DNA of 64,000 nucleotides from DATDAH01 sp963823495 (lineage in GTDB: Bacteria; Actinomycetota; Acidimicrobiia; Acidimicrobiales; DATDAH01), in assembly GCA_963823495.1 (NCBI GenBank), contig CAWGLV010000001.1:1550001-1614000 (forward strand), written 5' to 3'. The notes beneath the pieces are model-generated. The model was not told the DNA's origin, ran no database searches, and worked only from the letters and a program-made list of their open reading frames with translations. The position numbers were made by a program, and so were the translations under genes. Below, in pieces: positions 40,992 through 49,336 of the stretch. Numbering within the stretch: the stretch's first letter is position 1; the number at the start of each line of letters is the position of its first letter.

Positions 40992-42779
40992 ATGGCTGTC
41001 ATCACCCGCGCCCCGGCCGCCCCGGCGGCCGCGCCGGCGCCGGCTGACGCGCCCCACCCGACCCGGCGGCGCCGATGGGTGCGGCGGCTGCTCTGGGCGG
41101 TCGGTGTCTACCTCGCGGTCTGCGGACTGCTCCTGGCGATCAGCGTGCTGCTGGCCCGGCAGGGGATCGAAGAGCTGCGGTCGTTCCGCCGGGAGGCCTC
41201 GCCCGCTGACCTGCTCGACGGCACGGCGACCCAACGCCTCGGGCGAGCCGAGACCGACCTCGACCGGGCCTCCCGGCTGGTCGACGGACCCTGGATGACA
41301 CCGCTGCGCCTGGTGCCGGGAGTGGGCCGGCAGGTCGACGCGATGCAGTCGATGATCGTCGGCGCATCGGCGATCACCACCGTCGCCCTCGAGGGCGCCG
41401 ACGCGGCGCAGTCGACGGTGGGCGCCGGTGTCCCGACGGGCCGTGCCCGCGTCGAGGCCCTCCGCACCCTCGGGGGCGTAGCCGAGTCGACCGCGGCGTC
41501 GCTCAGCGCGGTGGATGCCGGTCCGCAGACCTGGCTCCTGCCGGGCCTCGGCGCGGCCGCGGTCGACTTCGCCGACGAGAGGGACGATCTCGAGGAGTCC
41601 CTGCTCCGGTCCCGGGACGCTTCGGTCGCGCTGGCCGGACTGCTGGAGGGACCTTCGACGTACCTCCTCCTGGCCGCCAACAACGCCGAGATGCGGTCGG
41701 GGTCCGGGATGCTGCTGTCCGCCGGACTGCTGACGGCGGAGGGCGGCGAGATGGAGGTGTCCGATCTCGAGCCGACCGCGGAGATGGTGCTGCCGGAGCC
41801 GGTGGGGATCACCGATGCCGACATCGAAGAGCAGTGGGGCTTCAGCGGTCCGGATCAGGACTTCCGGAACCTGTTGCTGTCGCCGCGCTTCGCGCCGAAC
41901 GCCGAGATGGCCAGCCGCATGTGGGCGTCGCTCGGTCGACCAGAGGTGGACGGCGTCATCGTCATCGACGTGCTCGCTCTCGAGGACCTGCTGGAGGCCG
42001 TGGGCCCGGTCGCGGTGGGGAACGAGATCATCGACCACACCAACGTCCGTCGCCTGCTGCTCCACGACCAGTACACGCGCGTGAGCCAGGACGCCGAGGG
42101 CCAGGCCGACCGCCGGGACGTCCTGGGCACGGTGGCTCGGGCGGTGCTGGAGCGCTTCGACACGACGGCCGCGGACCCTGGCCCGCTGGCGCGGGCGCTG
42201 CGGGACGCGGCCCGGGGACGGCACCTCATGGTCTGGTCCCGGGACGAGGTCACCCAACAGGCGTGGCGGGGGGTTTCGGTCGCCGGCGACGTCGCCGCCG
42301 ACGGGGTTCTCGTGTCGGTCCTCAACGACGGCAACAACAAGCTCGACCAGCATCTGGAGATCGACGCCGAGCTGATCCCGACCGCGCCCGACACCGGGAC
42401 GCTCCGGCTGGAGGTGACCAACACGGTTCCGGCGGGCGAGCCCCCCTACATCGCCGGGGCGTTCCCTGGGCAGGTGGGTGGCTACGGCGTCTACCCGGGA
42501 CGACTGGCGGTGCACTTCCCGGCGGCGACCACCCTCGAGGTGGGCGAAGGCCCCGACGCCACCCGGTACGGGCCCGACGGGGGCTCGACGGTGCTGGCCA
42601 CCGAGATCCGCGTCCCGCCGGGGGAGACCCTGGTCTGGGAGCTGACCTACACCCTCGGCCAGGAACTCGACGGTCTGACCATCCTGCCCAGCGCCCGTTC
42701 GCCCGGGATCGAGTGGACGGTGGCGGGCCGCTCCTGGTCCGACACCCGGGTGCCCCGGCGCACGGTCGATCTGCCCTGA
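40992..42779 (+). CDS. DUF4012 domain-containing membrane protein
   Basis: A 595-residue protein with a basic N-terminal tail, a single membrane helix (about residues 34-56, LLWAVGVYLAVCGLLLAISVLLA) and a large extracytoplasmic DUF4012 domain. Core signals: YLLLAANNAEMRSGSGMLLSAG, RFAPNAEMASRMWASLG, VDGVIVIDVLALEDLLEAVGP and GHLMVWSRDE-like RHLMVWSRDEVTQQAW. A carboxy-terminal beta-rich region follows. The domain is common in actinobacteria near cell-wall polysaccharide genes and shares features with LCP proteins; function unproven. It is followed by a tiny surface protein and a polyprenyl-phosphate sugar transferase, which fits an envelope role. Confidence 0.85.
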   Translation: MAVITRAPAAPAAAPAPADAPHPTRRRRWVRRLLWAVGVYLAVCGLLLAISVLLARQGIEELRSFRREASPADLLDGTATQRLGRAETDLDRASRLVDGPWMTPLRLVPGVGRQVDAMQSMIVGASAITTVALEGADAAQSTVGAGVPTGRARVEALRTLGGVAESTAASLSAVDAGPQTWLLPGLGAAAVDFADERDDLEESLLRSRDASVALAGLLEGPSTYLLLAANNAEMRSGSGMLLSAGLLTAEGGEMEVSDLEPTAEMVLPEPVGITDADIEEQWGFSGPDQDFRNLLLSPRFAPNAEMASRMWASLGRPEVDGVIVIDVLALEDLLEAVGPVAVGNEIIDHTNVRRLLLHDQYTRVSQDAEGQADRRDVLGTVARAVLERFDTTAADPGPLARALRDAARGRHLMVWSRDEVTQQAWRGVSVAGDVAADGVLVSVLNDGNNKLDQHLEIDAELIPTAPDTGTLRLEVTNTVPAGEPPYIAGAFPGQVGGYGVYPGRLAVHFPAATTLEVGEGPDATRYGPDGGSTVLATEIRVPPGETLVWELTYTLGQELDGLTILPSARSPGIEWTVAGRSWSDTRVPRRTVDLP

Positions 42780-42874
42780 CCCCAGCGACCCACGCAGGGT
42801 GGCGAAGATGACCACACTGTGTGTACTCTCGCGCTCGAGGAACAAGGCAACCCAGTGGGACAGGGGTCGAAACG

Positions 42875-43198
42875 ATGCGTTCAGGACGGGACAAGACGGT
42901 GATCGGGCGGGTGCTGGTGGCGGTGCTGCTGAGCGGCCTGCTCCTGGTGGTCGGGGCGACCGGTGCCGGGGCGGACGGCTATGGCAGCGACGGCGATTCG
43001 CACTACGGCTCGACCTATCCGGTGCCCGGCGGCCCGGCGGGGGCCCATCGCGAACCGCCCCCGCCGCCGGTCCTGGCCCGCACGGGCTCGGGTTCGGGGC
43101 TGCTGGTGGCGGCCGGTCTCGGTGTGCTGGCGGTCGGTGGTGGCTTGGCCCTGGTGGCCCGGAAGCGCACCGGCAAGGCGTCCCTCACCCCGGTCTAG
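42875..43198 (+). CDS. Small surface protein with LARTG sortase-type signal
   Basis: A 107-residue exported protein: signal peptide (residues 1-33, ending ATGAGA), a short Gly/Ser/Pro region of only about 30 residues, then LARTG, a hydrophobic helix (LLVAAGLGVLAVGGGLALV) and the basic tail ARKRTGK. This is the complete architecture of a sortase substrate, with a LAXTG motif like those used by class E actinobacterial sortases. No sortase gene is in the window. The mature protein would be very short, so it may be a wall or pilus-associated tag. A strong hairpin follows the stop. Confidence 0.8.
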   Translation: MRSGRDKTVIGRVLVAVLLSGLLLVVGATGAGADGYGSDGDSHYGSTYPVPGGPAGAHREPPPPPVLARTGSGSGLLVAAGLGVLAVGGGLALVARKRTGKASLTPV

Positions 43199-43216
43199 AC
43201 CTCTCAGGGCGCGGGG

Positions 43217-43251
43217 CGGACGGCCGGCGGGGCGACCCGCCGGCCGTTCCG
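43217..43251 (+). terminator. Strong GC hairpin after the LARTG protein gene
   Basis: CGGACGGCCGGCGGG (43217-43231) pairs with 43236-43251 around a 4-nt loop with one bulged base, followed by a T/C-rich stretch. Good intrinsic-terminator candidate. Confidence 0.65.
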
Positions 43252-43388
43252 CGTCTCCCCTTGCTCCGCTGCGTTTCCGCCGGGCTCGCCGATCAGGGGG
43301 TGGTGCGTGCTGCTGAGCTCCGGCCCGCCGCGTCAGCTGACCAGGCGGGTGTTTCGATCCTGGGGTGCTGACGCGCGATGGTTGAGGG

Positions 43389-44528
43389 GTGAGAGCCAAG
43401 CTCGTGGTCCTGGGCGTGGCCTTCACGGTGACCTTTGCCCTCACGCCGGTCGTGCGTCGGGTGGCCGAGCGCTACGGAGCGGTCGTGGCGCCCGACGAGC
43501 GCCGGGTGCACTCGGTGCCGACCGCGACGATCGGTGGCGTGGCCATGTTCGCCGCGCTGCTGTGTTCCCTGGCCGTGGCCTGGCAACTGGACGGGTTCGC
43601 GGCGGTGTTCGACGGGTCCAGCGAACCCCTCGGCGTCCTGCTGGCGGCCACGGTGATCTTCGCCGTCGGCCTCACCGACGACCTGCGGGAGGTGTCGGCC
43701 CCGGCCCGGGTCGCCGGCATGGTCCTGGCCGGATCGATCCTGGTCCGCTTCGGGGTGAGCATCCTCTTCCTGCGCATCCCGCTCTACGACCTGGTGCTGC
43801 TCTCTCCGGACCTGTCGGCACTCATCACGGTCCTCTGGGTGGTCGGAATGGCCAACGCCGTGAACCTGGTGGACGGTCTCGACGGCCTGGCCACCGGGAT
43901 CGTGGCGATCGCGTCAGGCTCGTTCTTCCTCTACAGCGAGCAACTGGTCGACGCCGGGGTCATCGGCGAGAACAACATCGGTCCCCTCGTCGCCCTCATC
44001 ACCCTGGGCATCTGCTTGGGCTTCCTTCCCCACAACTTCAACCCGGCCAGGATCTTCATGGGCGACGGGGGGGCACTGCTCCTCGGATTGCTGGTGGCGG
44101 CCTCCACCATCTCGGTCGGGGGGAGTCAGAACGAGCCCTTCAGCGGGCAGGTGTACTTCTTCTTCGCCCCCCTGTTCATCCCCCTGTTCATCCTGGGCGT
44201 CCCGATCATCGACACCCTGTTCGCCATCATCCGCCGGGCCTCCCGGCGCTCGGGTGTGGCCACCGCGGACAAGGAGCACCTCCACCACCGGCTGATGCGA
44301 CTGGGCCACGGCCAGCGGCGGGCGGTGCTGATCCTCTGGGCCTGGACCGCGGCGTTGTCCGGCCTCGTGCTGTACCCGGCCTACACCGGCAAGGGTGACG
44401 CGGTGCTCCCGCTCGCCGTGCTGGTGCTGGGCTTCGGCCTCTATGTGTTCTTCCATCCGGGCACCCGCAAGGACAACGGCGAGTCCGCGGCGGTGACGAC
44501 CTCGGCGGGCGAGGACGACCCGACGTAG
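43389..44528 (+). CDS. Polyprenyl-phosphate N-acetylhexosamine 1-phosphate transferase (WecA/TagO family)
   Basis: Integral membrane enzyme starting glycopolymer synthesis by transferring a sugar-1-phosphate to undecaprenyl phosphate. 379 residues, about 10-11 membrane helices. The Asp motifs are AVGLTDDLREVS (first aspartates) and NAVNLVDGLDGLATGI (the GLDGLA signature), with FMGDGGALLLGLLVA and the cytoplasmic HLHHRLMRLGHGQR loop of the family. GTG 43389 starts MRAKLVVLGVAFTVTFALTP. Its product probably feeds the LCP ligase encoded at 12 kb. It lies just before the ATP synthase genes, as in many Gram-positives, but the atp promoter lies in between. Confidence 0.92.
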   Translation: MRAKLVVLGVAFTVTFALTPVVRRVAERYGAVVAPDERRVHSVPTATIGGVAMFAALLCSLAVAWQLDGFAAVFDGSSEPLGVLLAATVIFAVGLTDDLREVSAPARVAGMVLAGSILVRFGVSILFLRIPLYDLVLLSPDLSALITVLWVVGMANAVNLVDGLDGLATGIVAIASGSFFLYSEQLVDAGVIGENNIGPLVALITLGICLGFLPHNFNPARIFMGDGGALLLGLLVAASTISVGGSQNEPFSGQVYFFFAPLFIPLFILGVPIIDTLFAIIRRASRRSGVATADKEHLHHRLMRLGHGQRRAVLILWAWTAALSGLVLYPAYTGKGDAVLPLAVLVLGFGLYVFFHPGTRKDNGESAAVTTSAGEDDPT

Positions 44529-44567
44529 GGTTGTTGCCGATCGGCCCGCGCCATGTCGCCGCGGAAC

Positions 44568-44596
44568 TTGCGTGTTCACGCGGCCCTGGATAGATT
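44568..44596 (+). promoter_or_regulatory. Promoter of the ATP synthase operon
   Basis: TTGCGT (44568-44573), exactly 17 nt, TAGATT (44591-44596). Start near 44603 gives a leader of about 65 nt before the first operon gene. This is the best promoter match in the window. Confidence 0.65.
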
Positions 44597-44668
44597 GAGA
44601 AAGTATTCACAAGCTCCCCGGTGATGGGGAGTTCGCGCCGCCGCCGCCGCCGCCGACCAGGACCTCCC

Positions 44669-44932
44669 GTGAACCTGCACCCCTTCCGAGACCTAGGAGC
44701 CCGAGAGGGCGACGGCCTGGTGTTGGCGTTCGAGCTCGTGCTCACCACGACGATCTTCGCCTTCATCGGCTTCTGGCTGGACGGCAGACTGGGCACCACC
44801 CCCTTCCTGACCATCGTGTTCGCCGCCTTCACCCTCACCTATGAGGTGTGGAAGATCATCACCACCTACGACTCGACGATCGCCGAGCACGAGGCGAGCC
44901 GCCGGCCCCTGCGGCGGGGCCCGGTCCGATGA
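44669..44932 (+). CDS. AtpZ/AtpI-type small membrane protein
   Basis: First gene of the atp operon. About 87 residues with two membrane helices: LVLAFELVLTTTIFAFIGFWLDG and TPFLTIVFAAFTLTYEVWKII. The pattern (G-X-WLDG between the helices) matches AtpZ/AtpI-type proteins that may assist magnesium uptake or c-ring assembly. GTG 44669 has AGGA 6 nt upstream; an ATG at 44621 would add an unusual run of seven arginines and lacks a ribosome-binding site. Its stop overlaps the next start as ATGA. Confidence 0.8.
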   Translation: MNLHPFRDLGAREGDGLVLAFELVLTTTIFAFIGFWLDGRLGTTPFLTIVFAAFTLTYEVWKIITTYDSTIAEHEASRRPLRRGPVR

Positions 44933-45390
44933 CGATGACCGACACCCCCGACCGCGTGCTGCCCGAGGCCACCGCCGCCCCCGAGGCCGACATCGCCCGG
45001 GACCTGCTGCGGCGCATGGTCTGGGTCGCCCCGGCCTTCGTCCTCGGCGGCTTCCTCGGCTGGGGCGTCGACGGCGCCCTCTCCGCCCTGTTCGCCCTCG
45101 GCCTGGTGGCCGCCAACTTCGCCGCCGCCGCCGCCCTCATGGGCTGGGGCGCCCGCACCTCGCCCACCGCACTCGGCATGGCGGTGCTCGGTGGCTACAT
45201 CGTTCGCCTCGGTGTCCTGCTCGGCGTCCTCTGGTATGTCCAGGACCTGGCCTGGGTGGAGATGGTCCCCCTGGCCATCACCCTGCTCGCCACCCACCTC
45301 GGCCTCCTGCTCTGGGAGACCCGGTACGTCTCCCTGTCGCTCGCCTTCCCCGGGCTCAAGCCCGGGACTCACACGGAGGGTCAGAAGTAA
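44929..45390 (+). CDS. ATP synthase subunit I-like membrane protein
   Basis: 153 residues with four predicted membrane helices (for example MVWVAPAFVLGGFLGWGVD, ALFALGLVAANFAAAAALMGW and LGMAVLGGYIVRLGVLLGVLW). The charged Arg inside the third helix is typical of AtpI. It lies between the AtpZ-like gene (overlapping ATGA) and atpB (2 nt after its stop). A role in Fo assembly is inferred from position and topology. The preceding gene may be its functional partner. Confidence 0.8.
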   Translation: MTMTDTPDRVLPEATAAPEADIARDLLRRMVWVAPAFVLGGFLGWGVDGALSALFALGLVAANFAAAAALMGWGARTSPTALGMAVLGGYIVRLGVLLGVLWYVQDLAWVEMVPLAITLLATHLGLLLWETRYVSLSLAFPGLKPGTHTEGQK

Positions 45391-45392
45391 CC

Positions 45393-46157
45393 GTGTTCGC
45401 CATCGACTTCCCGCCGGTCAGCCACGTCATCGAGTGGCCCGAGTTCCTCTTCGAGGACACGCCGTTCGCCGTCTCCAAGGTCGTGGTCCTCATGTGGATC
45501 TCGGCCCTGATCTCGGTCGGCTTCGTGATCCTCGCCGGGCGCAACTTCAAGCTGGTGCCCCGGCCCCTCCAGAACGTGGGGGAGTCCTTCTACGGCTTCA
45601 TCCAGAACGGCATCATCCTCGAGACGATGGGTCCGGACGGCCTGAAGTACACCCCGTTCCTGGGCTCGCTGTTCGTCTTCGTGCTGAGCTGCAACTTCTG
45701 GGGGATCGTCCCGTTCGCCCAGATGCCGGTGAACGCGCGGATCGCCCTGCCCTTCTTCCTGGCCATGCTGGTGTGGGTCATCTTCGTGGTCGTCGGCATC
45801 AAGAAGCAGGGGCCCCTCGGCTACCTCAAGAACACCGGCTTCCCGCCCGGCGTGCCCAAGGCGCTCTACCTCCTGGTCACGCCCATCGAGCTGGTGTCGA
45901 CCTTCATCGTGCGGCCGCTGTCCATGTTCGTGCGACTGTTCGCCAACATGCTGGCCGGCCACCTGCTCCTGGTCAGCTTCGCCGTCATCTGCGCCGCCCT
46001 CTGGGCGCTGCAGCCCACGGTGGTCATCCTGCCCTTCTCGTTCGCCCTGCTCGTCGCGCTCACCGGATTCGAGATCCTGGTGATCTTCCTGCAGGCCTTC
46101 ATCTTCACCATTCTCGCTGCCGTGTACATCGGTAGTTCGATGCATCCAGAGCACTAG
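45393..46157 (+). CDS. atpB: ATP synthase subunit a
   Basis: Proton-channel subunit of Fo, 254 residues, about six membrane helices. The essential channel arginine is in LSMFVRLFANMLAGHLLL. Other features: CNFWGIVPFAQMP and the C-terminal FEILVIFLQAFIFTILAAVYIG. GTG 45393 starts MFAIDFPPVSHVIEWPEF. A GGAGGG lies 12 nt upstream. Complete, with no unusual residues noticed. Confidence 0.97.
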   Translation: MFAIDFPPVSHVIEWPEFLFEDTPFAVSKVVVLMWISALISVGFVILAGRNFKLVPRPLQNVGESFYGFIQNGIILETMGPDGLKYTPFLGSLFVFVLSCNFWGIVPFAQMPVNARIALPFFLAMLVWVIFVVVGIKKQGPLGYLKNTGFPPGVPKALYLLVTPIELVSTFIVRPLSMFVRLFANMLAGHLLLVSFAVICAALWALQPTVVILPFSFALLVALTGFEILVIFLQAFIFTILAAVYIGSSMHPEH

Positions 46158-46165
46158 GAGGAACC

Positions 46166-46429
46166 GTGCTGGACATCCTGACCATCGCCGCCCAAGCGGA
46201 AGGCGAACTCGAGGCCGGCCTGACCGCCGTCGGACGAGGCATCGTCTACGGTGGCGCGGCCATCGGCCCCGGCATCGGCATCGGCATCGTGGTGGGCAAC
46301 GCCATCACCGCGATGGCCCGCCAGCCCGAGGCCGCGGGCACGGTGCGAACCACCATGTTCCTGGGCATCGCGTTCACCGAGGCCCTCGCGCTGTTCGGCT
46401 TCGTCCTCGCCTTCATCATCACCGGCTGA
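46166..46429 (+). CDS. atpE: ATP synthase subunit c
   Basis: The proteolipid forming the rotating ring, 87 residues. Two helices join by a polar loop ITAMARQPEAAG. The proton-carrying Glu lies in the second helix (IAFTEALALFGFVLAF). No extra polar residues typical of sodium-binding rings were noticed, so proton coupling is likely. The glycine-rich first helix is GIVYGGAAIGPGIGIGIVVG. The GTG start has a full AGGAGG just upstream (46157-46162). Confidence 0.97.
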   Translation: MLDILTIAAQAEGELEAGLTAVGRGIVYGGAAIGPGIGIGIVVGNAITAMARQPEAAGTVRTTMFLGIAFTEALALFGFVLAFIITG

Positions 46430-46436
46430 GGTCGTC

Positions 46437-47093
46437 ATGCGAACCCGAACGCTGCTGAGCGGTGTGGCTCTCACCCTGGTCGCCCTCTTCGGGTGGACAG
46501 GGACGGCCCACGCCGTCAGCGAAGAAGAGCTCCGCGAGGAGTGCATCCACATCCTCGAGGAAGGGGGCACGGCCGACGACTGCCACGAGGCACCGAGTCC
46601 CATCCTGCCCGAGACCAACGAGCTGATCTGGGGCGGCCTGTCGTTCCTGATCGTCTTCGGTCTGCTGGCCAAGTTCGGCTTCCCGGCCATCAAGAAGGGC
46701 CTGGCCGACCGCGCCGAGCAGATCCAGGCCGACCTGGACGAGGCCGAGTCGGCCAAGGCCGCGGTGACCGGCAAGGCGGCGGAGTACGACGCCAAGCTGG
46801 CCGAGGCCCGTCACGAGGCGGCTCGGATCATCGAGGAGGCCCGCCAGGACGCCGATGCCTACCGGGCTGAGCGGCGGGCCGACGCCGACGCCGAGGTCGC
46901 CCGTCTGCGGGAGCAGGCCCAGGCCGACGTCGAGTCGTCCCGGACCCAGGCCATCGCCGACATCCGCGCCGAGGTCGCCACCCTGGCCATCGGTGCGGCC
47001 GAGCAGGTCGTGGGCCAGAGCCTGGACAACGAGACCAACGTCGCCCTGGTCGAGCAGTTCATCGACTCGGTCGGGGCCAGAGGCAGCAACTGA
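46437..47093 (+). CDS. atpF: ATP synthase subunit b with signal peptide-like extension
   Basis: Peripheral-stalk subunit, 218 residues. The membrane anchor (LIWGGLSFLIVFGLLAKFGFPAI) is not at the start, as is usual. It is preceded by about 60 residues: a signal-peptide-like segment (MRTRTLLSGVALTLVALFGWTGTAHA) and a short acidic domain with two cysteines (EECIHILEEGGTADDCHE). The long coiled-coil stalk follows. The stop TGA overlaps the atpH ATG as TGATG. If the leader is cleaved, the acidic cysteine segment would lie outside the membrane. Confidence 0.95.
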   Translation: MRTRTLLSGVALTLVALFGWTGTAHAVSEEELREECIHILEEGGTADDCHEAPSPILPETNELIWGGLSFLIVFGLLAKFGFPAIKKGLADRAEQIQADLDEAESAKAAVTGKAAEYDAKLAEARHEAARIIEEARQDADAYRAERRADADAEVARLREQAQADVESSRTQAIADIRAEVATLAIGAAEQVVGQSLDNETNVALVEQFIDSVGARGSN

Positions 47094-47635
47094 TGGCCGA
47101 GGCCAGACGCACCGAGGCCTACGCCGCGGCGATGTACGCGGTGGCCAACGCCGAGGACCAGCTGGCCTCGGTCGGCAACGAGCTGTTCACGCTCGCCCGG
47201 GCCATCGAGGACAACGACGAACTGCGGGAGGCTCTCGGCGACCCGCACCTGCCCGCCGAACGGCGCCAGCAGATCATCGAAGAGCTCCTGGGCTCCCGGT
47301 CCTCCGACGTGACCCTCGCACTGGCCTCCATGGCCGTTGCCGCGGGTCGCGGGCGGGAGCTCCCGGCGATCGTCGATGCGCTGCTGTCGATGTCGGCCAC
47401 CGAGGTCGGTCGGCAGGTCGCCGAGGTCCGCTCGGCCATCGCCCTGACCCAGGATCAGCAGCAGCGGCTCGCCGCGTCGCTGAGCGCCGCCACGGGCCGC
47501 GAGGTCGACGTGCGCGTCGTCGTCGACCCCACGGTGGTCGGCGGCCTGGTCGTCCGCGTCGGTGACCAGGTCATCGACGGCTCGGTGCGCCATCGCATTG
47601 CCCAGCTCCGCGAATCACTGTCCGCCAACGCCTGA
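47093..47635 (+). CDS. atpH: ATP synthase subunit delta
   Basis: Links the peripheral stalk to the top of the alpha/beta hexamer. 180 residues, starting MAEARRTEAYAAAMYAVANAE. It has the typical helical N-terminal domain and the C-terminal LSAATGREVDVRVVVDPTVVGGLVVRVGDQVIDGSV motif split over two strands. It overlaps atpF by one base and is 45 nt from atpA. Confidence 0.96.
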   Translation: MAEARRTEAYAAAMYAVANAEDQLASVGNELFTLARAIEDNDELREALGDPHLPAERRQQIIEELLGSRSSDVTLALASMAVAAGRGRELPAIVDALLSMSATEVGRQVAEVRSAIALTQDQQQRLAASLSAATGREVDVRVVVDPTVVGGLVVRVGDQVIDGSVRHRIAQLRESLSANA

Positions 47636-47680
47636 TCGTCATCCCGACATCGCACGAGGAACCAGAGGAAAGACGCCGAC

Positions 47681-49330
47681 ATGGCTGATCTGAACATCGA
47701 CACCACGGACATCACCGCCGTCCTCCGCAAGAACCTCGAGGGCTACACCCCCGACCTCGAGGTCACCCAGGTCGGCCGCGTCCTCGAGGTGGGCGACGGC
47801 ATCGCGCGGGTCTCCGGCCTGCCCGACGCCGCCGTCAACGAGTTGCTGGAGTTCGAGGGTGGCACCGTCGGCCTCGCGCTGAACCTGGACGAGGAGTCCA
47901 TCGGCGCGGTGATCCTCGGTGAGGGCGAGAAGGTCGCCGCCATCGAGGAGGGCTCGCCGGTGCGGGCCACGGGTCGCATCCAGACCGTCCCGGTCGGCGA
48001 CGCCCTGATCGGCCGGGTGGTCAACGCCCTGGGCGAGCCCATCGACGGCAACGGCCCGCTGAACAGCGCCCTGACGCGCCGCATGGAGATCCAGGCCCCC
48101 GGCATCACCCGCCGCAAGCCCGTGCACGAGCCGATGCAGACCGGGATAAAGGCCATCGACGCCATGACCCCCATCGGCCGGGGCCAGCGCGAGCTGGTGA
48201 TCGGTGACCGCAAGACCGGCAAGACCACGGTCTGCATCGACACGATCCTGAACCAGAAGGGTCAGGACGTGAAGTGCATCTACGTGGCCATCGGTCAGAA
48301 GAGCTCGACGGTGGCCCAGACGGTCAACACCCTGCGCGAGTTCGGCGCCATGGAGTACACGGTCGTGGTCTGTGCGCCGGCCGCGGACCCCGCGCCCTTC
48401 AAGTACCTGGCCCCCTACGCCGGCTGTGCCATGGGCCAGCACTGGATGGAGAACGGCGAGCACGCCCTGGTGGTCTATGACGACCTCTCCAAGCAGGCCG
48501 AGGCCTACCGGCAGATGTCGCTGCTCCTGCGCCGTCCGCCCGGCCGCGAGGCCTACCCCGGCGACGTCTTCTACCTGCACAGCCGCCTGCTCGAGCGGGC
48601 GGCCAAGCTGGGTGACGGCGAGGGGGCCGGTTCGCTGACCGCCCTGCCGATCATCGAGACCAAGGCCGGCGACGTCTCGGCGTACATCCCGACCAACGTG
48701 ATCTCGATCACCGACGGCCAGGTGTACCTCCAGGACGACCTGTTCAAGTCCGGCGTGCGCCCGGCGGTCGACGTCGGCATCTCGGTCTCCCGGGTGGGCG
48801 GCGACGCCCAGATCAAGGCCATGAAGTCGGTGTCCGGGACGCTCAAGCTGGACCTGGCCCAGTTCCGTGAGCTGGAGGCCTTCGCCACGTTCGGCTCCGA
48901 GCTGGACAAGGTGTCGGCCGCCCAGCTCGAGCGGGGCTACCGGCTGACCGAGCTGCTCAAGCAGAACCTGAACTCGCCGATGCCGGTCGAGGAGCAGGTG
49001 GTGTCGATCTTCGCCGGCACCAACGGCTACCTCGACGTCATCCCGGTCGAGGACGTGAAGCGCTTCGAGTCCGAGTTGTTGGACTTCATCAAGACCCGGC
49101 ACGGGATCGTGCTCGAGACCATCCGGGAGAAGGGCACGCTGCCGGAGAACGACGGCCTCGACGAGGCGGTCAAGTCCTTCGCCGAGCAGTTCGAGCCCAG
49201 CGTGGAGGTCGTGGCCGAGCCCGACGCCGAGGACCAGGGCGACGCCGAGGCCAAGGTCGTCGGCGGCCGCGCCGAGGCGATCCTGCCCGAGGTGGAGATC
49301 GAGCGCGACGACGAGCACGAGGACGAGTAG
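47681..49330 (+). CDS. atpA: ATP synthase subunit alpha
   Basis: Non-catalytic nucleotide-binding subunit of F1, 549 residues. Walker A is GDRKTGKTTVCID (about residue 170). The alpha signature PAVDVGISVSRVGGDAQIK is present. Beyond the usual end (about residue 505) there is an acidic extension of about 45 residues (AEPDAEDQGDAEAKVVGG and the DDEHEDE end), common in actinobacteria. ATG 47681 begins MADLNIDTTDITAVLRKNL. Confidence 0.98.
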   Translation: MADLNIDTTDITAVLRKNLEGYTPDLEVTQVGRVLEVGDGIARVSGLPDAAVNELLEFEGGTVGLALNLDEESIGAVILGEGEKVAAIEEGSPVRATGRIQTVPVGDALIGRVVNALGEPIDGNGPLNSALTRRMEIQAPGITRRKPVHEPMQTGIKAIDAMTPIGRGQRELVIGDRKTGKTTVCIDTILNQKGQDVKCIYVAIGQKSSTVAQTVNTLREFGAMEYTVVVCAPAADPAPFKYLAPYAGCAMGQHWMENGEHALVVYDDLSKQAEAYRQMSLLLRRPPGREAYPGDVFYLHSRLLERAAKLGDGEGAGSLTALPIIETKAGDVSAYIPTNVISITDGQVYLQDDLFKSGVRPAVDVGISVSRVGGDAQIKAMKSVSGTLKLDLAQFRELEAFATFGSELDKVSAAQLERGYRLTELLKQNLNSPMPVEEQVVSIFAGTNGYLDVIPVEDVKRFESELLDFIKTRHGIVLETIREKGTLPENDGLDEAVKSFAEQFEPSVEVVAEPDAEDQGDAEAKVVGGRAEAILPEVEIERDDEHEDE

Positions 49331-49336
49331 ACGCTC

